NCBI GenBank assembly: GCA_036824505.1
Contig: DAITAA010000005.1
Location: 75,447-139,446 of the forward strand
DNA: 64,000 nt
Origin: SCUD01 sp036824505
GTDB taxonomy: Bacteria > Pseudomonadota > Gammaproteobacteria > Steroidobacterales > Steroidobacteraceae
Direction of reading: 5' to 3'
Positions within the stretch are counted from its first letter, which is position 1. Every line of letters begins with the position of its first letter. Made by a program: the position numbers and the translations under genes. Positions 27,550 through 36,570 of the stretch are shown here, piece after piece. The notes beneath the pieces were generated by a model. It did no database searches and was not told the DNA's origin. It was given only the letters and a program-made list of their open reading frames with translations.

Positions 27550-28933
27550 ACACGCTCTTCAGCTGGGTGTAATGCTCCATGGCGGCGCGGCCGTTCTCGC
27601 GCCCGAGGCCGGAGAGCTTGACGCCGCCGAACGGGAGTTCGATCGGGGTCACGTTGTAATGATTGATCCAGCAGGTCCCGGCCTGGAGCTTTGCGATCAC
27701 GCGGTGCGCGCGGTTGAGGTCGTTGGTGAAGACGCCGGCGGAGAGGCCGAACTCGGTCGCGTTCGCGCGTCCGATGACTTCTTCCTCGTCCTCGAACTCC
27801 AGCACCGACATCACCGGACCGAAGATCTCCTCGCGCACGATGGCCATGTCGTCGCGACAGCCATCGAAGACCGTCGGCTCCACGAAGAATCCCTTTGCGA
27901 GCGCGCCGTCGATGCGGCGGTTGCCGCCCACAAGGATGCGTGCGCCTTCCGCGCGGCCGCGCGCGATGTAGCCGAGAACCATTTGCATGTGTTCTTCGGA
28001 AATGAGCGAGCCGACCTGGGTCGCCGGATCCATCGGGTCGCCGATGCGCATGGCGCCGACCCTCGCGACCAGGCGGCGCAGGAATTCCGCCTTGATCGAG
28101 CGATGCACGAACACGCGCGTCGCGTTCGAGCACACCTCGCCCGCGGAATAGAAATTGGCGAGCAGCGCGCCGGAAACGGCCTGGTCGAGTTTCGCGTCCT
28201 CGAAGACGATCAGCGGCGACTTGCCGCCGAGCTCGAGCGTCACGGCCTTGACGGTGCTCGAGGCGTCGTTCATCACCGCCTTGCCGGTGCCGACCGAACC
28301 CGTGAGCGATACCTTGCGGATCTCCGGATGGCGCGTCAGCAGGCGTCCGGTCCCGGAATGGCCGTGCACCACCTGGAAGATGCCGGGCGGCACGCCGGCC
28401 TCGCGGTAGATCTTCTCGAGCTCGACGGCGGAAAGCGGCGTGAGGCTCGCGGGCTTGAAGATCATGGCGTTGCCGAAGGCGAGCGCGGGAGCGGATTTCC
28501 AGCAGGCGATCTGCAGCGGGTAATTCCAGGCGCCGATGCCGGCGACAATGCCGATGGGCTCCCGGCGCGTGTAGCCGAAGGCCTGCGGCCCGAGATCGAT
28601 GTATTCGCCGGCGGCGCTCTGCGCGAGCGCGGCGAAGTACTCCAGGCATTCAGCGCCCGAGATGACATCGACGACGCGTGTTTCCTGGATCGGCTTGCCG
28701 GTATCGCGGGTCTCGAGCGCGGCCAGTTCGTCATTGCGGGCACGCAGGATCTCGGCGGCGCGGCGCAGGATGCGAGCACGTTCGGCCCCGTTCATGGACG
28801 CCCATCCGGGTTGTCCAGCATGCGCGGCGCGGACAGCCGCCTCGATTTCCCCGGGGCCGGCGACCGCGACGTCACCGAGCCGGTCGCCGGTCGCCGGATT
28901 GAAGGAAACCAGGCGCTCGCCGGTCGTGCTCAT
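27515..28933 (-). CDS. betB: Betaine aldehyde dehydrogenase
   Basis: 472 residues. NAD(P)-dependent aldehyde dehydrogenase with GAWNYPLQIACWKSAPALA (cofactor fold), SLTGSVGTGKAV, the general-base Glu in TLELGGKSP and the nucleophile Cys in GEVCSNATRVFVH. The last is close to the BetB consensus. It oxidises betaine aldehyde to glycine betaine. It is divergent from the choline transporter gene across 114 bases, a typical bet-cho arrangement. Confidence 0.92.
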   Translation of the reverse strand: MSTTGERLVSFNPATGDRLGDVAVAGPGEIEAAVRAAHAGQPGWASMNGAERARILRRAAEILRARNDELAALETRDTGKPIQETRVVDVISGAECLEYFAALAQSAAGEYIDLGPQAFGYTRREPIGIVAGIGAWNYPLQIACWKSAPALAFGNAMIFKPASLTPLSAVELEKIYREAGVPPGIFQVVHGHSGTGRLLTRHPEIRKVSLTGSVGTGKAVMNDASSTVKAVTLELGGKSPLIVFEDAKLDQAVSGALLANFYSAGEVCSNATRVFVHRSIKAEFLRRLVARVGAMRIGDPMDPATQVGSLISEEHMQMVLGYIARGRAEGARILVGGNRRIDGALAKGFFVEPTVFDGCRDDMAIVREEIFGPVMSVLEFEDEEEVIGRANATEFGLSAGVFTNDLNRAHRVIAKLQAGTCWINHYNVTPIELPFGGVKLSGLGRENGRAAMEHYTQLKSVYVAKGDIDAPY

Positions 28934-29047
28934 GGCGCAGCCGCGCGCTTTGCAGCCCGCGCAGTCGTGCCGGAAGATCCCGGTTCTGCGAAACTAATGA
29001 GGGTTGTCACATCGTCCTTTTCTGCGAATAGTTACGGGGACACGAAC
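28934..29047. promoter_or_regulatory. Divergent betBA / choXW control region
   Basis: 114 bases between divergent betB and the choline transporter. GGGGA at 29036-29040 is the likely ribosome site for ATG 29048. TTGTCA at 29004-29009 with AATAGT 17 bases downstream is the only promoter-like pair, but its predicted start would fall at the ribosome site. No clear dyad for a BetI-type repressor is visible. Confidence 0.35.
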
Positions 29048-30925
29048 ATGCCGAAGATATCCCCTGTGGAACGATCATTCGTTAGCCGGTCGGGCAGGTC
29101 AAGGGCGGCGCGGGTGGCCGGGGCCGGGTGCCTCGCGCTGGTCGTCCTGCTTTCTTTCGGCCCGCACAGCGCCCTGGCGCAGGCCGCACCCGAGCCCGCG
29201 TCCTGCCAGACCGTGCGCTTCGCTGATATCGGCTGGACCGATGTCACGGCGACCACGGGCCTTGCGAGCCACCTGCTCCGCAGGCTCGGCTACGTGCCTG
29301 TGGTCACCGTGCTGTCCGTGCCGGTGACCTACGCTTCGATGAAGAACAAGGACATCGACGTCTTTCTCGGCAACTGGATGCCGTCGATGGACGGTGACAG
29401 TCGTGCCTATTTCGCGGATGGATCCGTCGAAGTGGTGGGCGCCAATCTCACCGGCGCAAAGTACACGCTCGCGGTGCCGGCCTATGCACACGACGCGGGA
29501 CTCAAGGATTTCGCCGACATTGCGCGCTTCGGCGCGGAACTGAAACACGAGATCTACGGCATCGAGCCCGGCAATGACGGCAATCGCCACCTGCTCGAAA
29601 TGATCAAGAAGAACCAGCTGGGTCTCGGTAAGTTCAAGCTCGTGGAGTCGAGCGAGCAAGGCATGCTGGCGCAGGTCGAGCGCGCCTATGCTGCGCGGCA
29701 GCCCATCGTGTTCCTCGGCTGGGAACCGCACCCGATGAACACACGATTCGATATTCGTTATCTCAGCGGCGGTGATGCGAGCTTCGGGCCGAATTTTGGC
29801 GGGGCGACCGTCTTCACGAACACCCGGGCCGGCTATCTGCGCGAGTGCCCGAATGTCGGCCGCCTGGTAAAGAACCTGAGATTCACATTGCGTGGTGAGA
29901 GCGAAATGATGGCCGGCATCCTGGACCGGCATCTTGCGCCGGAAGCTGCGGCTGAAGAATGGCTCAAGGCCAATCCGGACGCACTGGCGACATGGCTCGA
30001 GGGCGTGCAGACCTTCGATGGCAAGCCCGCCCTGCTGGAATCCGCGTCGTTGCCTGCTCAGCCTGTGGCGCGCGGTTTCGAGCCCTGGGTGACCAGTCAC
30101 AAGATACCGCTCGGCCGCACGGTCGCCGCGTTCATCGAGTTCATCAAGATGCACGGCAAGGCATTTTTCGCGGGCACCTCGACCGTGATTCGCAGCTCGG
30201 TGGATGCCACGAACGCCGTGCTGTCAGGAACTCCTGCACCGCTCCTGATCCTGGTGATCGCGGCGCTCGCCTGGCTTCTGCATCGCTCGATCGGACTTGC
30301 GATTTTCATCGTCGCGGGCCTGCTGTTCATCATGAACCAGGGTTACTGGGCCGCGACGCTCGAGACCTTGTCGCTGGTGTTCGTGTCCGCGCTGTTCTCG
30401 ACTTTGATGGGCGTGCCGATAGGAATCGCGGCGGCGCATCGGCCGCGCCTGTATGCAGCGCTGCGACCGGTGCTCGACCTGATGCAGACCCTGCCGACAT
30501 TCGTGTATCTGATTCCGACGCTGGTCCTGTTCGGGCTCGGCGTCGTGCCCGGCCTGATCTCGACGGTGATCTTCGCGCTGCCGGCGCCGATCCGCCTCAC
30601 GCACCTGGGTATCTCCTCCGTGCCGCGACCCTTGCTCGAAGCGGGTGACGCATTCGGCGCGACGCCAATGCAACGGCTGTGGAAAATCGAGCTGCCGAGT
30701 GCCCTGCCGACCATATTGGCCGGCGTCACCCAGTGCATCATGTTGAGCCTGTCGATGGTCGTGATTGCGGCGCTGGTGGGCGCCGGCGGTCTCGGCGTGC
30801 CGGTCGTGCGGGCGCTGAACAGCGTGCAGGTTGATGTTGGTTTCGAGGCGGGCTTTGCGATCGTCCTGCTCGCAATCATCCTGGACCGTGTCAGCCGGCC
30901 CGGCAGTCGCAGTGCGTCTCAATGA
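29048..30925 (+). CDS. Fused choline-binding protein and choline permease (ChoX-ChoW)
   Basis: 625 residues. After a signal peptide (CLALVVLLSFGPHSALA), about residues 45-335 form a type II binding protein very close to ChoX: DIGWTDVTATT, DVFLGNWMPSM and IVFLGWEPHPMN carry the aromatic choline-cage tryptophans, and YGIEPGNDGN is diagnostic. The same reading frame then continues (HKIPLGRTVAAFIEF...) into about six transmembrane helices with the ProW/OpuAB-type permease loop (LLEAGDAFGATPMQRLWKIELPSALPTI). So binding protein and permease are one polypeptide, in the order binding protein then permease. It overlaps the ATPase gene by ATGA. It imports choline. Confidence 0.9.
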   Translation: MPKISPVERSFVSRSGRSRAARVAGAGCLALVVLLSFGPHSALAQAAPEPASCQTVRFADIGWTDVTATTGLASHLLRRLGYVPVVTVLSVPVTYASMKNKDIDVFLGNWMPSMDGDSRAYFADGSVEVVGANLTGAKYTLAVPAYAHDAGLKDFADIARFGAELKHEIYGIEPGNDGNRHLLEMIKKNQLGLGKFKLVESSEQGMLAQVERAYAARQPIVFLGWEPHPMNTRFDIRYLSGGDASFGPNFGGATVFTNTRAGYLRECPNVGRLVKNLRFTLRGESEMMAGILDRHLAPEAAAEEWLKANPDALATWLEGVQTFDGKPALLESASLPAQPVARGFEPWVTSHKIPLGRTVAAFIEFIKMHGKAFFAGTSTVIRSSVDATNAVLSGTPAPLLILVIAALAWLLHRSIGLAIFIVAGLLFIMNQGYWAATLETLSLVFVSALFSTLMGVPIGIAAAHRPRLYAALRPVLDLMQTLPTFVYLIPTLVLFGLGVVPGLISTVIFALPAPIRLTHLGISSVPRPLLEAGDAFGATPMQRLWKIELPSALPTILAGVTQCIMLSLSMVVIAALVGAGGLGVPVVRALNSVQVDVGFEAGFAIVLLAIILDRVSRPGSRSASQ

Positions 30926-32136
30926 GTGCCGCACTCGAGTTCAAGGATGTCGACATCCTGTTCTGCCGGGAACGGGGGAGAAAAGGCGCGCGCGCGATCC
31001 GCGATGCGCTTGCGCGGCTCGATGCGGGCGGCACAAGGGACGAGATTTCTGCTGCCTGCGGCGTCGTGGTCGGTGTGGTCGGCGCAAGCCTCGGCATCGC
31101 GCCGGGCGAGATCTGCGTGATGATGGGGCTGTCGGGGTCCGGAAAATCGACGCTCCTGCGGGCGGCCAACGGCCTGACGGCCATCACGCGCGGGCAGGTG
31201 CTGATCGATGACGCGAATGCGCCGATCGATGTGGGCCACTGCAGCACGGAACGCCTGAGGCGCCTGCGACGCGAACGCGTCGCCATGGTATTCCAGCAAT
31301 TCGCGCTGCTTCCCTGGCGCACGGTCGCGGACAACGTCGGTCTGGGCCTGGAATTGCGCGGCGAATCAGCGGCTGAACGGCGCAAGATCGTCGCGGAACA
31401 GCTCGACCTGGTCGGTTTGTCGCAATGGGCAGATCGCGATGTCAGCGAGTTGTCCGGCGGCATGCAGCAGCGGGTGGGTCTGGCGCGTGCGTTTGCGACC
31501 AGGGCGGACATTCTGCTGATGGACGAACCGTTTTCGGCCCTTGATCCGCTGATCCGCGACAAGCTGCAGGACGAGTTGCTGGCGCTGCAGGAACGCGTCA
31601 GGAAGACAATCCTGTTCGTAAGTCATGACCTTGACGAAGCGCTGCGCCTCGGGGACCGGATCTCGATCATGCATCATGGCCGCATCGTGCAGACCGGTGC
31701 TGCACAGGATATCGTGCTGCGTCCCGCTGACGACTACGTCGCGGAATTCGTGCGGCACATGAATCCGCTCAACGTGCTCACCGGCGCGATGATCATGCGC
31801 AAGCGTGAGCAGATGGATCGGGCGGACGGCGCTCTTTGCCTCGACGACGCGCGACATTATCAACTGAAGCTCGACTCCCATCATGCGCCCGTCGAATTGC
31901 GCCTCAACGGGCAACCGCATCCCTTGCGCGTCGTGGGCGATGACGCGGTATGCGCCGAGGACGAACGCGCCGTGATCGTCGCGCCCGCATCGCTGTCGCT
32001 GCAGGCCTTGATTGACCTGCGCCGGAGGACGGGTCATCCCGTGTTGCTCGCGGAGGGCGGTCAGGTGCTGGGCGTCTGCGGCGAAACGGAGATTATCGGC
32101 GCGCTGGCGGCGCGTGGGCCGGGCAATACGGCCTGA
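30922..32136 (+). CDS. choV: Choline ABC transporter ATP-binding protein
   Basis: 404 residues. ProV/ChoV-type ATPase: a preface helix region, Walker A GLSGSGKST, Q-loop VFQQFALLPWRTV, signature LSGGMQQRVGLARA, Walker B with DEPFSALDP and an H-loop (SHDLDEAL). The C-terminal extension of about 110 residues is a CBS-like regulatory segment, as in osmoregulated quaternary-amine transporters. The start overlaps the stop of the fused ChoX-ChoW gene by four bases. Together they make a two-gene transporter. Confidence 0.92.
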   Translation: MSAALEFKDVDILFCRERGRKGARAIRDALARLDAGGTRDEISAACGVVVGVVGASLGIAPGEICVMMGLSGSGKSTLLRAANGLTAITRGQVLIDDANAPIDVGHCSTERLRRLRRERVAMVFQQFALLPWRTVADNVGLGLELRGESAAERRKIVAEQLDLVGLSQWADRDVSELSGGMQQRVGLARAFATRADILLMDEPFSALDPLIRDKLQDELLALQERVRKTILFVSHDLDEALRLGDRISIMHHGRIVQTGAAQDIVLRPADDYVAEFVRHMNPLNVLTGAMIMRKREQMDRADGALCLDDARHYQLKLDSHHAPVELRLNGQPHPLRVVGDDAVCAEDERAVIVAPASLSLQALIDLRRRTGHPVLLAEGGQVLGVCGETEIIGALAARGPGNTA

Positions 32137-32159
32137 CGACGGGGTTGATAGCCGCCGCA

Positions 32160-32185
32160 GCTACAGGCGCGGCCGGCTACAGGCG
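32160..32185. repeat. Short direct repeat at the choV/phosphoesterase junction
   Basis: The 10-base unit GCTACAGGCG occurs at 32160-32169 and again at 32176-32185. The second copy contains the TAG stop of the minus-strand phosphoesterase. It lies in the 40-base convergent gap. It may be a small duplication; no terminator-like hairpin with a T-run is seen. Confidence 0.4.
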
Positions 32186-33892
32186 AGGCCTCCGCTTGAA
32201 GTCGAACAACCCGGTCAGATCGCCGATTGCCGGCCGGTTCACCGGCACGTACGGATCGCGTTTGGTGTGAATCGGGTTCGGCAGGTTGTCGCGGCTGCGG
32301 GCCGTGATAGGCGGCAAGCCCCAGTTGTACTCGATGAACTTGGCGATCGAGGCGTGATCGTAATACGTGTGATCGACGTGGCCGCGCCGCGCGTACGGTG
32401 AGACCGCGAGCAGCGGAATGCGCGTGCCGTCACCGAAGAAGTCAATCGGCTGCACATAGCCGGAATCGTAGTAGCCGCCGCCCTCGTCGAATGTCACGAG
32501 GACCGCCGTGTGCTTCCAGATCTCGGGATTGGCACGCAGCCGGGCGATGACGTCGCGCACCAGCTCGTCATAAGCCGGCTCCATGGCGTAGCCCGGGTGG
32601 CCGGAAATGCTGTCGTAGGGCGCAATCACTGAGACTGCGGGGAAAGTCTCCGCATTCTTCACGTCGACATAGAACTGCTGCAGGCCCTGAAGCTTCGCAC
32701 GATCGGGGCCGGTCATCGTCGAAGTGAAGTAGCTCATCGTGTCGCACATCGCGCAATATTCGCGGTCGATTGTCTTGCCATCATTGCGGCCGCCGGAATA
32801 CCACTTCCATGACACGCCACCGGCGCTCATCGCGTCGCCGATATTTCGCATGGACTGCGGCGGCAGCACGCGCTTTTCCGGCTTGTCTTCACGCAGCGAC
32901 CCGTCCGGCATGAAGGCCGGCTCAAGATTGTTGACCATGTAGTAATGGCCGGGCTCGCAGTTGCCATCGCGGAAAACCGGGTACGGCAGGCTGGCGAGAT
33001 AGGCGCGGATCGATGCAACACCGGGCGCGCTGCTGTCTGCGCAGGCAACCAGCGTGCCGCCCTGATAGCCGTCCTCGGTGTACCAGTTGTTCGTGCCGGG
33101 CTGCGGATCCGGGTTTTCGATCAGCTTGGCGGGCGGCGTGGTAGCCACCCCATCCGCCGTGTAGTACCCAACATCCGCCGTCGCAAGTGCAAAGTAATTA
33201 GCCGTGGTACCGCCGAGGATCGGCTGGTGGTAGTTGTCGGCAAGCGCATACTGGTCGGCGAGCGAGCGGAAATAAGCGGCATCGCCGCCTGCCATGTTGT
33301 AGAAGCCCATGGCCACGCCGCCCTGATAGGTTTGGTTGGGCGCGAAGGGCAGGTCGCCGTTGCTCGGGCCCATGCCGACAGTCTCCGCCGTCCAAACGAA
33401 CAGGTCGTTCTTGCCACCGTTGATCTGCTGAAACATCTGGAAGAAGCGGTGTACCGGATCGCCGGTGTGCGCGCCGTAGCCGACGTGCTGCGAAATTGCG
33501 TATGGCCCGTTCGGCAACTGCCCGGTGATGCGTGCGTCCGGGACATTTTGTTGCTGGCCGAATGCTGCGAAGGCGTAAGGCTGCGGCAACACGGCATAAC
33601 TTCCGGTCACCTTCGGCGTCGGCGTATAGCGGTCAAGGACCTCGGCAGTATGCTGCTCGGCGAGCTGGAAATTCGGGCCTGGCGACCCGTCGGCGCGCAC
33701 GATTCCGCGTGACAGCAGGTTCCAGACCGTCTGCCGCGACTTCGGCCGGTACGTCGCGAACAGGTTATCGAAGGTGCGGTTCTCGCCGACGATGACGACG
33801 ACATGCTCGATCGGCGTGCGGGGGGGTGCTGCCATGCTGCCGGCGGCGAACGCGCCGGCGATGGCCGCGAAAGCGATTCTGCGAAATTTCAC
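32177..33892 (-). CDS. Secreted phosphoesterase (PF04185: phospholipase C / acid phosphatase)
   Basis: 571 residues with a signal peptide (FAAIAGAFAAGSMA). IEHVVVIVGENRTFDNLFATY is the metal-binding opening of the phosphoesterase family that includes bacterial phospholipase C and AcpA-type acid phosphatase. Later blocks (VSVIAPYDSISGHPGY, TAVLVTFDEGGGYYDSG, RIPLLAVSPYARRGHVDHTYYDHASI) supply the remaining metal ligands. Which substrate it cuts cannot be told from sequence; release of phosphocholine or phosphate from a lipid head group fits the neighbours. It is last in a minus-strand series behind a TonB receptor (69-base gap). Confidence 0.85.
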   Translation of the reverse strand: MKFRRIAFAAIAGAFAAGSMAAPPRTPIEHVVVIVGENRTFDNLFATYRPKSRQTVWNLLSRGIVRADGSPGPNFQLAEQHTAEVLDRYTPTPKVTGSYAVLPQPYAFAAFGQQQNVPDARITGQLPNGPYAISQHVGYGAHTGDPVHRFFQMFQQINGGKNDLFVWTAETVGMGPSNGDLPFAPNQTYQGGVAMGFYNMAGGDAAYFRSLADQYALADNYHQPILGGTTANYFALATADVGYYTADGVATTPPAKLIENPDPQPGTNNWYTEDGYQGGTLVACADSSAPGVASIRAYLASLPYPVFRDGNCEPGHYYMVNNLEPAFMPDGSLREDKPEKRVLPPQSMRNIGDAMSAGGVSWKWYSGGRNDGKTIDREYCAMCDTMSYFTSTMTGPDRAKLQGLQQFYVDVKNAETFPAVSVIAPYDSISGHPGYAMEPAYDELVRDVIARLRANPEIWKHTAVLVTFDEGGGYYDSGYVQPIDFFGDGTRIPLLAVSPYARRGHVDHTYYDHASIAKFIEYNWGLPPITARSRDNLPNPIHTKRDPYVPVNRPAIGDLTGLFDFKRRPRL

Positions 33893-33961
33893 TATTGTGT
33901 TGCTCGCTTCCCCGGCCGGACCACCAGGGGTCCGGCCGGGCTCGAGTGCAATTCGATCAGG

Positions 33962-36361
33962 TCAGAACTGCCCGTTCAGCGATATGAACCACTGCAGCGG
34001 AGCACCCGCCAGCAGCGTCTGGTTATCACCGGAATTACCGAAGCCGTTCGAGCCGATTGTCGAGACATAGCTCTCGTCGGTCAGGTTCGTGACGTTGGCC
34101 TGGATCGAGAGATTCTTGCCGAAGCCAAAGTCCTTGAACCGGTAGCCGAGGCTGACGTTGACCAGCGTATACGAATCGACCTTGCCCTTGCCATCAGGAG
34201 TGCAGGGCGTCGGAAACGCCGGGCCGGTCCTCGGATCGCACAGGCTGTTCGTGTAGGTGAAATAGCGCTCGCCGGTAAAATCGACTCCAAGCTTGCCGAA
34301 GATCGTGCCGTTGTCGTAGCCGAGTTCCGACTTGAACAGCTCCTTCGGGGCATCAACCACCTGTTTGTCACCGGTCGGAATGACCGTTTGCTCACCGGCG
34401 GTATTTACCTGTATGACGTCGTCCTGGTACTGGGAATCGTTGTAACTCAGGGAGTTGTACCAGCTCCAGTTCTCCATGAACGCCCAGCGTACGCCGACCT
34501 CGGCGCCCTGAGTCTTGACGTCACCGACGTTCTGCAGCACCACCGGGCAACCGACGATGCCGGAGCAGAGCGTGTTGCCAAGCAGCCGGTCCTTGAAGTC
34601 GACGTAGTAGAGCGCCGCTACCGCCTGCAGGTCCGCAACGGTGTAACGCCAGCCGAGTTCGTAGGTCGTCGAGGTTTCCGGATCAAGGCCGGCGGCTTTC
34701 AGCACTGCGAAGTTGTCGGGTGACGTTGCAAATGGCGATGCGCCTGTCGCCGAGGCGATGAATGCGCGCATGTTCTTCGTGGCAGCGCCGAAGACCTCGT
34801 TCTCATCGTTGATCGTGTAGTTGAATCCGACCTGCGGCAGGAAGTCTTCCGAGGCTTCAATGCTGCCCGCCAGACTGGTGGGGAAACGGGTATCGACGAC
34901 CGCCCGCGCCCTGTTCTTCACGTTCAGCGACTTGAAGCCGAAGTTGATCTTCAGCGCGTCGTTGATCGCCCAGACGTCCTGGACGAAGAACTGGTCCGTG
35001 CTGGTGTTGAAGGCGTACTGCCATTGTGTAAAGAACGGATCGGTCATGAATTCGAGCGAATCCCGCTGCGGAGCGGCCAATTCGAGTCCGTAGAAGCGGC
35101 GCGCCTGGTTGAAGTCGTTATCCTCGATCCAGAGGCCGGCACTTAGCGTGTGCGCACCGGTAGCCCAGGTCAGGGCCGAGGTCACGCCCTGGCGGTCGAT
35201 GTCGTATTCAGTCGTGCGCACTGAGATCGGCGCATTGGCGCCCGAGGCGATCGTGCCACCTCTGCCATCCGGCGCACCGGCCGGGGTTGGAACATACGGT
35301 GTGAACCAGATGCCCTGGCCCTTGTTTTCGTGCCGGTAAATGGTCGTGTCCCAGGACCAGCCATCGCCGAAGGGCAGGTTCAGTGTCGCGCCCATGAGGT
35401 GGTCCTTGCGCAGGCCCGCGGCGTTCGCGTAGGAGTCGTCCACGGTCCCGATCGGCGATGGATACGGTCCCGGCAACGTGCCCTGATAGATCTGCGCAAC
35501 CTGAACCATCAGCGGCCAGTCACTCGGCGCCGACAGGTTGTCCCAGTCGTAACCGAGACGGTTGATCATGTCGAAAGACAGGTCCTGGTAGTCGTTTTCC
35601 TGCCGGTCCGACCAGTTGTAGAACGCGGACAGCTTCCCGTCGCCGAGCGGTTGCACGACCTTGAAATTGGCGTGCTCCTGCTTCTGCTCGCCGTAGCCCT
35701 TCCATTTGTCGGTCTGCTGGTTCGTATAGCTGATGTAAGCATTCGTGCCGGCGCTACCGAGATCGCCCGTCTCGAAACGGATGAATCCGCGCTGGTCCGA
35801 GTCGCTGCCGCCCGTGAGCGCGAGATTGAGGCCAAGCTCATGTGCGGGGTCAATGGAGTAGAACTGCAGCGTGCCACCGAGGTTGCTGCTCGAGGCGGTC
35901 TCAAGTGAGCCCGCGCCCTGCGACAGGATCGCATTACCGATGTTCTCGGAGGAGATCGCGCGGCTGATGTGCAAGCCGTTGTGGTTGCCGTAGCTCATGT
36001 CACCGAGCGGCACGCCGTCGAGCGTGAAGCCGAGCTGATTCTGGTTGAAGCCCCGCACCGTAATGCGGGTTGACCATTCATAGGCGCCGTACGCGTCCGC
36101 CGATTGGAAACTGACGCCCGGCAGCTTGGAGATGACCTTGAGGGCGCTCGTGCCGGGTGCTGACTGCTCGATTTCGATTGCACTGACCTCGGAGACCTGC
36201 CGCGACTGACCGCGGCCGAACACCAGGACTTCTTCGAGCGTCGTATCTGCAGGCGTATCCGTCCCGGCTGCCTGGACATTCGCAGCCGCGAGTACGGCAG
36301 CAACTGTCGCCGCCACGTTGAACGCACGCGCGAGTGGCGCCTTGATCGCTGATCTAGTCAT
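33962..36361 (-). CDS. TonB-dependent outer-membrane receptor
   Basis: 799 residues from ATG 36361, chosen because an excellent GGAGGA lies just upstream (36365-36370). Signal peptide (AATVAAVLAAANVQA), TonB-box-like LEEVLVFGRGQ, plug (VISKLPGVSFQSADAYGAYEW, ITVRGFNQNQLGFTLDGVPLGD) and a barrel ending in LQWFISLNGQF. The long conserved NHNGLHISRAISSENI stretch places it in a different branch from the receptor at 23460. The ligand is unknown. The phosphoesterase immediately downstream suggests uptake of a phosphoester or the product of its hydrolysis. Confidence 0.88.
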   Translation of the reverse strand: MTRSAIKAPLARAFNVAATVAAVLAAANVQAAGTDTPADTTLEEVLVFGRGQSRQVSEVSAIEIEQSAPGTSALKVISKLPGVSFQSADAYGAYEWSTRITVRGFNQNQLGFTLDGVPLGDMSYGNHNGLHISRAISSENIGNAILSQGAGSLETASSSNLGGTLQFYSIDPAHELGLNLALTGGSDSDQRGFIRFETGDLGSAGTNAYISYTNQQTDKWKGYGEQKQEHANFKVVQPLGDGKLSAFYNWSDRQENDYQDLSFDMINRLGYDWDNLSAPSDWPLMVQVAQIYQGTLPGPYPSPIGTVDDSYANAAGLRKDHLMGATLNLPFGDGWSWDTTIYRHENKGQGIWFTPYVPTPAGAPDGRGGTIASGANAPISVRTTEYDIDRQGVTSALTWATGAHTLSAGLWIEDNDFNQARRFYGLELAAPQRDSLEFMTDPFFTQWQYAFNTSTDQFFVQDVWAINDALKINFGFKSLNVKNRARAVVDTRFPTSLAGSIEASEDFLPQVGFNYTINDENEVFGAATKNMRAFIASATGASPFATSPDNFAVLKAAGLDPETSTTYELGWRYTVADLQAVAALYYVDFKDRLLGNTLCSGIVGCPVVLQNVGDVKTQGAEVGVRWAFMENWSWYNSLSYNDSQYQDDVIQVNTAGEQTVIPTGDKQVVDAPKELFKSELGYDNGTIFGKLGVDFTGERYFTYTNSLCDPRTGPAFPTPCTPDGKGKVDSYTLVNVSLGYRFKDFGFGKNLSIQANVTNLTDESYVSTIGSNGFGNSGDNQTLLAGAPLQWFISLNGQF

Positions 36362-36570
36362 ATATCCTCCTGGTGGATTCTTCTTCATTGCAGCAAGCAG
36401 ATGCGGGTGGCATCTGTTGTGATATTCATACGTTTTGAGACGGGAGCATCTTACGCTCTTCCGGTTGGCTTGTAATGCCGGGGAAACGTGTTGGCGGCCG
36501 CCCGCCGGAATGCCGTCATTTTGTCACATAATCGCAACAAACCGGGCGTTCAAGGACCTGTGCAGAGGCC
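36362..36570. promoter_or_regulatory. Leader upstream of the TonB receptor
   Basis: 209 bases between glpK and the receptor, the longest gap in the catabolic region. It contains the strong ribosome site at 36365-36370 and an AT-richer patch around 36518-36542 that probably holds the promoter. I cannot assign a regulator site with confidence. Confidence 0.4.

Noticed and set aside
29004..29032. TTGTCA-17-AATAGT as a sigma70 promoter for choXW
   Set aside because: The predicted transcript would begin at the ribosome-binding site, and the -10 matches only 4 of 6 positions.
27572..29047. In-frame upstream extension of the choline transporter gene to over 1100 residues
   Set aside because: It runs antisense through betB, has low-complexity composition, and would bury the signal peptide at 29048; a ribosome site sits just before 29048.
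36520..36545. CRP-like palindrome upstream of the TonB receptor
   Set aside because: One half (TGCGA) fits but the other half and the spacing do not match the TGTGA-N6-TCACA consensus.
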